Assembly (NCBI GenBank): GCA_016490735.1
Contig: JAEMWC010000953.1
Coordinates: 198,501 to 262,500, forward strand
Source of the DNA: Pachyseris speciosa
Lineage: Eukaryota > Cnidaria > Anthozoa > Scleractinia > Pachyseridae
Length of the DNA: 64,000 nucleotides
Direction of reading: 5' to 3'
This document shows positions 56,540 through 64,000 of the stretch, piece after piece; positions within the stretch are counted from its first letter, which is position 1; the number at the start of each line of letters is the position of its first letter. Position numbers and translations under genes: made by a program. The notes below the pieces were generated by a model that was not told the DNA's origin, did no database searches, and saw nothing but the letters and a program-made list of their open reading frames with translations.

Positions 56540-57640
56540 AGCGAACTGACCAGCGAGCACAGATATGGGAAATAAAAAATAGAAACAAGAATCGTGGTAC
56601 AGGGAGGATCTTGAAGAGGAAACAAAGACGCAGTAATCCTTCAAAAGACGCACAGTACAGGAGAGTCACATCCAAGAGCCCAGACAGGAGCGAATGTTAT
56701 CAAGGAACGCCGGCCACTTGTCAGCTCTTCAACCTTCGACAAATGATTCCTGTTGCTTGACATGTTAAGGGAAGTCATCCCTCACTGCGCTTCGTCACTA
56801 ATAATACTACCGTCAGTGTGTTTCAGCAGTGCTGGCAGTTGCTCACAGTTCTTTACCGTCTGTGGATCACACTTTACTGACGATGTCACTGAAATCATCA
56901 TGACGTCCAGAACGCAGCTGCCCATTGCCAAGTTTAGAGGTCTGCAACCATTTACGGGTACACGATTTTCAAGAGCTATGTGAAACTGAAGACCCTTATT
57001 AAATCAGCCTTACGTTATTGAGCAAGGAAAGAGGTGAGAGATGAGGACGAAGAACCAGGTTTCAACTCTGTTACCTGCAACAGTGTCTGTTGTTTACATC
57101 AGTGGAACGGCCGCCCCTAGAGAGGCCTTGTCACGAACCATAAAACTTTTAAGTGATCTAGAGTACTGCGGACATCATTTTACATCATACCACCAATCTT
57201 AAACACCCATCCATGCCTCCAAAACTGCAGTTAAACTGATGTCTGGTAGCGCAGTGTAGTCGAGGCTCACTTTGCCAGATTCAGCGTAACTTCCAACAGC
57301 CATTTTCTCTTTTTCCAGCTGAGCACGCAAGGTTCAAGGAACGCCTGGCTAGCTCAAACAGTTAGGAGCTATCCTTATGCTGGCAACGCCTTGAAGTCGA
57401 CAAATGCTGCTGTGGTACTGGTTAATCTGCATTGAGAGTAACAAATTAGTAGGGAATAAGAAACAAGCAAGGTGACAAAAAATTATTCTGTGAGATTGAT
57501 CATAACAACTAGAGACTGACGAATACCGGGATCTTATCTTACAAAGACGATTTCCTCGATTGTGATTTAAAAAACTCCAATTTTCCACTAATTAACTTGC
57601 CAAGTTGTTATCGGACAGTTTGTTATTGGACAGTTCAATA
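56540..57640. other. Spacer without recognisable genes
   Basis: A Lys/Arg-rich frame at 56512-56760 follows the coiled-coil copy but shows no domain. No exon with supporting splice sites could be assembled. Confidence 0.35.
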
Positions 57641-57642
57641 AG

Positions 57643-57680
57643 CTAATCACATTCAAAGTTGTAGTTTTAATCCACTAATC

Positions 57681-57712
<32 letters not shown>

Positions 57713-57755
57713 TCATTCAATGTTGCAGTTCAAGTCAACTAATCACAACCTTGGT
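57643..57755. repeat. Short tandem repeat, about 32-bp unit, 3-4 copies
   Basis: The unit CTAATCACATTCAAAGTTGT plus AGTTTTAATCCA repeats at about 57643, 57675 and 57707 (diverged), with a partial fourth. Confidence 0.8.
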
Positions 57756-57929
57756 TACATAACAACATAATCTTGTAATTACGCGGAAGTCAGACACCCT
57801 TGTTAATGACAGACCTAAGCTTGACATCCTGTTTTTCAGATCATTTTACACTGCTTTCCAGTCTTAAACCTGAACGATCGTCTCTCAGAGTTAAACATGT
57901 CTCTTTTAGGAAATTACAGTCAGTTAATA

Positions 57930-57978
57930 TGGATGGATGGATGGATGGATGGATGGATGCATGCATGCATGCATGCAT
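57930..57978. repeat. (GGAT)n-(GCAT)n microsatellite
   Basis: About six GGAT units followed by five GCAT units, running straight into a truncated copy of the piggyBac-like element (GATGCGGTCGAGATGTTGAA). Confidence 0.95.
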
Positions 57979-58124
57979 GCGATGCGGTCGAGATGTTGAA
58001 AATGGCGGGAAGGCCCGAATGAACTGGAACAAAAGGCTGTATCTACTCTCGGGAGAAGAAAATGAACAAAAAAGCTAAGCTTTAAGCTAGAACAAGGACT
58101 GAATTTTGTTATGATAGTTGAAGT
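57979..58124 (+). mobile_element. Truncated internal fragment of the piggyBac-like element
   Basis: Matches the interior of the intact copies near 58706-58850 (GAGATGTTGAAAATG, GGAACAAAAGGCTGTATCTA, GAATTTTGTTATGATAGTTG). It breaks off exactly where the TTAA and left end of the first intact element begin. Confidence 0.75.
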
Positions 58125-58128
58125 TTAA

Positions 58129-59142
58129 CCCATTGACTACCGCAGGTTTTTACATTTTCGGAGTGATTTTCCACCTATAAACGATGAATAGCAATTCGTG
58201 ACTCTTTATTTGAATTACCAGGGAAAAGTGGTGCTGTCCTAAGCCCTGGAGGCTCAAGGTTTCTGAAAACGTCATTTTGACGTAGCTATTTTTTATCCGT
58301 GAAGCGACAACAATGGCCCAAGTTGGGTTTGCTTGCGATTTCTGCTAAATTTACAGCCATTTTTCATCTTTAGCGGCTGCCTGATGAGCATCATTAAGCG
58401 TGACGGTAGCTAAGAGTCCACTTTCTCAAAGAATCGAGCAAGGTGATGTACTTTGTTGTTGAATTTGGCTTGTTACTCGACGAACTGGGAATTTGGCCGG
58501 TCGAACACTTAGTACCTTTGGGACTCGACTATTGATGAATTTCTCGACCTACCGCCACATATTTTGGAATTTCTGTGTACTGAAGATGACCACGAGCAGG
58601 AAATTTTGGCGGTAGGTCGGAGTGGCTGTAGACTTAGTTTATATGTGAAAGAATTGGGGGAAGGAACGGGCGCTGTCAAAAATTCTCGTTAGTTACCAGC
58701 ATGCAATGCGCTCAAGATGTTGAAAATGTCGGGAAGGCCCGAATGCACTGGAACAAAAGGCTGTATCTACGCTCGGGAGAAGAATATGAACAAAAAAAGT
58801 CATTTCTAAGCTAGAAAAAGGACTGAATTTCGTTATGATGGTTGAATTTTGGTTTTTCGACGATGATTTCCCTAAAAAACATGAAGGCAAAAAGGGGCAT
58901 TTTTGTTGTTTCTCTTTGACGTTAAAAACGGCCAGTTTCGTTCTTGTCCAAACTCAAAAGGCCATATTTGGTAAAAATCGCTACGTTTCTTGCATTTATT
59001 GGATATCCAAATTTAAAGGGCATTCCATTTCGTGCTCACAACTAACAGTTAAGGCAATATTCGTGCGATTGAGAAAGTTGCAATGTTTTGAAGCACGGGA
59101 GTTTTTTTACGGCCGGTTTTGGCCGGCACGGGTGCCAATGGG
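58129..59142. mobile_element. piggyBac-like non-autonomous element, copy 1 (1014 bp)
   Basis: Flanked by TTAA at 58125-58128 and 59143-59146. Left end CCCATTGACTACCGCAGG; right end, inverted, CCCATTGGCACCCGTGCCGG. TTAA target plus CCC-starting ends is the piggyBac signature. The 65-aa minus frame and about 100-aa plus frame inside show no transposase motifs, so it is non-autonomous. Confidence 0.8.
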
Positions 59143-59428
59143 TTAAATAAAACATAATTTTTTTTTGATGTTGATATTTTTTATTGCTCACCTACTTAAA
59201 CAAACGCCTTTGTGGCTAGTAACATATCAACGCTATTTTATTTGAAAACAACCATATGCTGCAAGATTTGGGGGGAGGGTACCACTTTCTGGCCAGTATT
59301 TAGCTTCAAGGTTGAAGTTGCATGAAAGCCAACTTGAGGGGGTGGTGATTTTAAAAACTAGACAATGGAGGTCGAGTTGAAGCCACTAGTGACAGTCAGA
59401 AGTCGATGATCATCTCATCTAGGGTAAT

Positions 59429-59581
59429 AGGCTAGTTTCGAATTGTGGGAGAACAAAAGAACAGAGTCGAGGTTCAGGGGAATAATTTGCATTTTCCTTT
59501 GTTTTTGACAAAAGAAAATGCAAATTATTCCCCTGAATCTCGACTCGGTTCTTTTGTTCTCCCACAATTCGAAACTAGCCT
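59429..59581. mobile_element. 153-bp near-perfect palindromic MITE in array unit 1
   Basis: Arms AGGCTAGTTTCGAATTGTGG and onward (GAGAACAAAAGAAC, GGGGAATAATTTGCATTTTC) are mirrored with one or two mismatches around a TTTGTTTTTGACAAA loop. The other four units read straight through GGGTAATTGAG, so the insertion point is exact, with AT as probable 2-bp duplication. Confidence 0.88.
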
Positions 59582-59802
59582 ATTGAGTTTGATACTGTGG
59601 CTTGTCACGTGACCTAGCCAACTGCAAACCCAGGAGGTAACGTGAAATGAAGCCTGGCCCGGCTAAGTTACCCACCACCCCTAGAAACTGTTTTAACTGC
59701 AGAATCTTAACTCTGACCCTGGATTTAAACTACCACCAACCATGACTTTCACTGGATAGTGTTAAAAGGACCGGTCACGTGACCTCTATTTTTCTTTGTT
59801 AA

Positions 59803-60816
59803 CCCATTGACTACCGCAGGTTTTTACATTTTCGGAATGATTTTCCACCTATAAACGATGAATAGCAATTCGTGACTCTTTATTTGAACTACCAGGGAAA
59901 AGTGGTGCTGTCCTAAGCCACTGGAGGCTCAAGGTTTCTGAAAACGTCATTTTGACGTAGCTATTTTTTATCCTTGAAGCGACAACTATGGCCCAAGTTC
60001 GGTTTGCTTGCGATTTCTGCTAAATTTACAGCCATTTTTCATCTTTAGCGGCTGCCTGATGAGCATCATTAAGCGTGACGGTAGCTAAGAGTCCACTTTC
60101 TCAAAGAATCGAGCAAGGTGATGTACTTTGTTGTTGAATTTGGTTTGTTACTCGACGAACTGGGAATTTGGCCGGTCGAACACTTAGTACCTTTGGGACT
60201 CGACTATTGATGAATTTCTCGACCTACCGCCACATATTTTGGAATTTCTGTGTACTGAAGATGACCACGAGCAGGAAATTTTGGCGGTAGGTCGGAGTGG
60301 CTGTAGACTTAGTTTATATGTGAAAGAATTGGGGGAAGGAACGGGCGCTGTCAAAAATTCTCGTTAGTTACCAGCATGCAATGCGCTCAAGATGTTGAAA
60401 ATGTCGGGAAGGCCCGAATGCACTGGAACAAAAGGCTGTATCTACGCTCGGGAGAAGAATATGAACAAAAAAAGTCATTTCTAAGCTAGAAAAAGGACTG
60501 AATTTCGTTATGATGGTTGAATTTTGGTTTTTCGACGATGATTTCCCTAAAAAACATGAAGGCAAAAAGGGGCATTTTTGTTGTTTCTCTTTGACGTTAA
60601 AAACGGCCAGTTTCGTTCTTGTCCAAACTCAAAAGGCCATATTTGGAAAAAATCGCTACGTTTCTTGCATTTATTGGATATCCAAATTTAAAGGGCATTC
60701 CATTTCGTGCTCACAACTAACAGTTAAGGCAATATTCGTGCGATTGAGAAAGTTGCAATGTTTTGAAGCACGGGAGTTTTTTACGGCCGGTTTTGGCCGG
60801 CACGGGTGCCAATGGG
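59803..60816. mobile_element. piggyBac-like non-autonomous element, copy 2 (1014 bp)
   Basis: Nearly identical to copy 1 and the same length, flanked by TTAA at 59799-59802 and 60817-60820. Removing it leaves CTTTG-TTAA-ATAAAACAT, exactly the junction found at 62115, 62618 and 63121. Confidence 0.85.
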
Positions 60817-61195
60817 TTAAATAAAACATAATTTTTTTTTGATGTTGATATTTTTTATTGCTCACCTACTTAAACAAACGCCTTTGAGGCTAGTAACATA
60901 TCAACGCTATTTTATTTGAAAACAACCATATGCTGCAAGATTTGGGGGGGAGGGTACCACTTTCTGGCCAGTATTTAGCTTCAAGGTTGAAGTTGCATGA
61001 AAGCCAACTTGAGGGAGTGGTGATTTTAAAAACTAGACAATGGAGGTCGAGTTGGAGCCACTAGTGACAGTTAGAAGTCGATGATCATCTCATCTAGGGT
61101 AATTGAGTTTGATACTGTGGCTTGTCACGTGACCTAGCCAACTGCAAACCCAGGAGGTAACGTGAAATGAAGCCTGGCCCTGCTAAGTTACCCAC

Positions 61196-61987
61196 TATAG
61201 CTCCAGTGATTTAGAGAACGAGTTTCGACTGCTGTTTGTAAAACTTTATTCTTCTATATAACTTGTCGACAAACACCGTGAAAACTGAAATAAATGCACA
61301 AACGCTGTGAGAAACGCTGCAGATAAATTACGGATGAAATTACCCGACGCGGTTATTACAAAATGTTAAAACCGAAAACTGAGAGTTTACAAATGGTTTG
61401 AAAAACAACGATACTAAGTTTAAAAGTACAATAACGCTGACAAGAAATTAATTGAACAAATTACAATAAATAAAGCGATCATGTACAAACGATAAGCTTG
61501 CGACTGTTACGACAATACGATTGAAAGTGCGTAACTAATCGTAATTAATTAAATGAAAGCAAATAAATACCTTGGTTCTGCCCTGAGAATCACTGAAACT
61601 TAAGGAAATCTTGTGACGTCCTTGTAACGTCCTTAACAGAAATTGTTGCCCTTTTTACAACATTTACTTGCAACTTATTTGCAAGCTTGCAAACCTTTAG
61701 ATGGCAACATCCTATCTGCTTGCGACAGCAGAAAAAATCGGGTTTTGTATGCTGTCGCGTGTACTATCGTGTGCCTTAAAGTACGCGTGATAGCTCGCGA
61801 TGATGGAAAAATCTAGAAAGATCTAGAAACGGATACGCAATGTAGAACCTTCCAGAAAATAATTACGAAAAGGATTACAAACCAAAAAAAACGCCTTTCC
61901 TTAATGAAACATAAATTAACAGAAAGGTAAACATAAGACAGTGAGCTAATTGTCAGGTTCAAACAGAACGGTTCTGTTGTAGCTACA
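61196..61987 (-). mobile_element. 792-bp solo-LTR-like insertion in array unit 2
   Basis: On the minus strand it starts TGTAGCTACAACAG and ends CACTGGAGCTATA, with 6-bp inverted tips (TGTAGC/GCTATA, one mismatch). CCCAC is duplicated at both sides (61191-61195 and 61988-61992). An AATAAA lies near its minus-strand 3' end. Sister units lack it. No coding, primer-binding site or internal region was seen, consistent with a solo LTR. Confidence 0.72.
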
Positions 61988-63640
61988 CCCACCCCCCTAG
62001 AAACTGTTTTAACTGCAGAATCTTAACTCTGACCCTGGATTTAAACTACCACCAACCATGACATTCACTGGATAGTGTTAAAAGAACCAGTCACGTGACC
62101 TCTATTTTTCTTTGTTAAATAAAACATAATTTTTTTTTTGATGTTGATATTTTTTATTGCTCACCTACTTAAACAAACGCCTTTGAGGTTAGTAACATAT
62201 CAACGCTATTTTATTTGAAAACAAACATATGCTGCAAGATTTGGGGGAGGAGGGTACCACTTTCTGGCCAGTATTTAGCTCCAAGGTTGAAGTTGCATGA
62301 AAGCCAACTTGAGGGGGTGGTGATTTTAAAAACTAGACAATGGAAGTCGAGTTGGAGCCACTAGTGACAGTCAGAAGTCGATGATCATCTCATCTAGGGT
62401 AATTGAGTTTGATACTGTGGCTTGTCACGTGACCTAGCAAACTGCAAACCCAGGAGGTAACGTGAAATGAAGCCTGGCCCGGCTAAGTTACCCACCACCC
62501 TAGAAACTGTTTTAACTGCAGAATCTTAACTCTGACCCTGGATTTAAACTACCACCAACCATGACTTTCACTGGATAGTGTTAAAAGAACCAGTCACGTG
62601 ACCTCTATTTTTCTTTGTTAAATAAAACATAATTTTTTTTTTGATGTTGATATTTTTTATTGCTCACCTACTTAAACAAACGCCTTTGAGGTTAGTAACA
62701 TATCAACGCTATTTTATTTGAAAACAAACATATGCTGCAAGATTTGGGGGAGGAGGGTACCACTTTCTGGCCAGTATTTAGCTCCAAGGTTGAAGTTGCA
62801 TGAAAGCCAACTTGAGGGGTGGTGATTTTAAAAACTAGACAATGGAAGTCGAGTTGGAGCCACTAGTGACAGTCAGAAGTCGATGATCATCTCATCTAGG
62901 GTAATTGAGTTTGATACTGTGGCTTGTCACGTGACCTAGCAAACTGCAAACCCAGGAGGTAACGTGAAATGAAGCCTGGCCCGGCTAAGTTACCCACCAC
63001 CCCTAGAAACTGTTTTAACTGCAGAATCTTAACTCTGACCCTGGATTTAAACTACCACCAACCATGACTTTCACTGGATAGTGTTAAAAGGACCGGTCAC
63101 GTGACCTCTATTTTTCTTTGTTAAATAAAACATAATTTTTTTTTGATGTTGATATTTTTTATTGCTCACCTACTTAAACAAACGCCTTTGAGGCTAGTAA
63201 CATATCAACGCTATTTTATTTGAAAACAACCATATGCTGCAAGATTTGGGGGGGAGGGTACCACTTTCTGGCCAGTATTTAGCTTCAAGGTTGAAGTTGC
63301 ATGAAAGCCAACTTGAGGGGGTGGTGATTTTAAAAACTAGACAATGGAGGTCGAGTTGGAGCCACTAGTGACAGTCAGAAGTCGATGATCATCTCATCTA
63401 GGGTAATTGAGTTTGATACTGTGGCCTGTCACGTGACCTAGCCAACTGCAAACCCAGGAGGTAACGTGAAATGAAGCCTGGCCCTGCTAAGTTACCCACC
63501 CACCCCCCCCCCCCCCCCCCTAGAAACTGTTTTAACTGCAGAATCTTTACTCTGACCCTGGATTTAAACTACCACCAACCATGACTTTCATTGGATAGTG
63601 TTAAAAGGACCGGTCACGTGACCTCTATTTTTCTTTGTCA

Positions 63641-63909
63641 AAGAGCATAAAGGCAAAAAGGGGCATTTTCGTGGTTTCTCTTTGACGTTAAAAACGGTCA
63701 GTTTCGTTTTTGTGGAAACTCAAAAGGCCATATTTGGTAAAAATCGCTACGTTTCTTACGTTTATTGGCTATCCAGATTTGAAAGACCTTCCATTTCGTG
63801 CTCACAACTGACAGTTAAGGCAATATTCGTGCGATTGACAAAGTTGCAGTGTTTTTTGAAGCATGGCAGTCTTGTGCGGCCGGTTTCGGCCGGTGTAGGA
63901 GTCAATGGG
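63641..63909 (+). mobile_element. 5'-truncated, diverged piggyBac-like element end
   Basis: Matches the last 270 bp of the 1014-bp elements (AAGGCAAAAAGGGGCATTTT, CAACTGACAGTTAAGGCAAT) with more divergence, ending GTCAATGGG followed by TTAA at 63910-63913. Confidence 0.78.
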
Positions 63910-64000
63910 TTAAACAATTAACGCTTCCTTTGTCAGTCTTTTAATGCAAAATTTCCCTTCCTTTTTAATATAACTTGGCTCTTCTTCTTTTCTCAAAATT

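Larger units (their letters stand above)
54126..56540. repeat. Large tandem duplication with decayed coiled-coil coding sequence
   Basis: Sequence beginning CCCAGTCAATTCCATGCTGT (54126) recurs from 55556 with the same order of landmarks: GTTTTCTTTATTTAAATA, TTAATGCGGAGTAAACCCAC, a GAA/AAG microsatellite (54737-54760 and 56150-56175), then a coiled-coil segment. The first unit carries two tandem coiled-coil segments, the second one. Confidence 0.8.
59143..63640. repeat. Tandem array of a roughly 500-bp unit, five copies
   Basis: Units start at TTAAATAAAACATAATTTTT at 59143, 60817, 62115, 62618 and 63121; the last two spacings are 503 bp. Shared landmarks: ATTGCTCACCTACTTAAACA, GGTACCACTTTCTGGCCAG, GTCGATGATCATCTCATC, GACCCTGGATTTAAACTACC and two GTCACGTGAC palindromes. 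Unit 1 holds a 153-bp MITE, unit 2 a 792-bp insertion. Copy 5 has a C homopolymer near 63500. Confidence 0.92.

Noticed and set aside
58835..59146. Open frames of about 65 and 103 codons repeated in both 1014-bp elements
   Set aside because: They are preserved because the elements are near-identical duplicates; no transposase or other domain is visible and the diverged copy at 63641 does not keep the same frame ends.

Overview
The window looks like nuclear DNA of an invertebrate animal, most likely an anthozoan cnidarian (coral or sea anemone). It is AT-rich, holds two intron-rich genes with canonical GT-AG introns, and has long spacers packed with small transposons, SINE-like tRNA fragments, LINE fragments and a Penelope-like element. 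The taxon is an inference from gene structure and repeat style. No bacterial, organellar or viral genes were seen.

Two protein genes can be reconstructed exon by exon, both on the + strand. (1) A pappalysin (PAPP-A-like secreted metalloprotease), 11847-23084, has seven coding exons. It shows a signal peptide, furin-type site, LamG-like domain, two LNR modules, the HEXXHXXGXXH zinc site with Met-turn, five SCR/CCP modules, a third LNR and an acidic tail. Exon 3 (17634-17836) keeps its splice sites and outer phases, but similarity to the family jumps through all three frames, so as assembled the gene is interrupted. (2) SMG7, a nonsense-mediated mRNA decay factor, 30714-49429, has 25 phase-consistent exons giving 735 codons. 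The 14-3-3-like phosphopeptide-binding residues (K72, R169) and the conserved C-terminal SIW/LQQLLQEQ tail are present.

Layout: 1-11.8 kb is non-coding with a 5'-truncated Penelope-like element (1391-2351, degenerate hammerhead-like motif in both terminal repeats), several foldback MITEs and a 96-bp tandem repeat. 11.8-23.1 kb is the pappalysin gene. 23.1-30.7 kb is repeat-rich, including an 1836-bp terminal-inverted-repeat element with a perfect 8-bp target duplication inserted inside a C-rich repeat. 30.7-50.3 kb is SMG7, its introns holding MITEs, SINEs, LINE tails and microsatellites. 50.4-53.6 kb holds a palindromic tRNA-derived repeat, a LINE endonuclease fragment and a 1.18-kb foldback element. 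54.1-56.6 kb is a tandemly duplicated, decayed coiled-coil sequence.

57.9-63.9 kb is a tandem array: 1014-bp piggyBac-like elements (TTAA-CCCATTG ends) sit at a TTAA in a roughly 500-bp unit whose other copies preserve the empty site. One unit carries a 153-bp palindromic MITE and another a 792-bp solo-LTR-like insertion with a 5-bp duplication. Every unit keeps GTCACGTGAC E-box palindromes, ten in all. The array preserves a readable order of transposition and duplication events.
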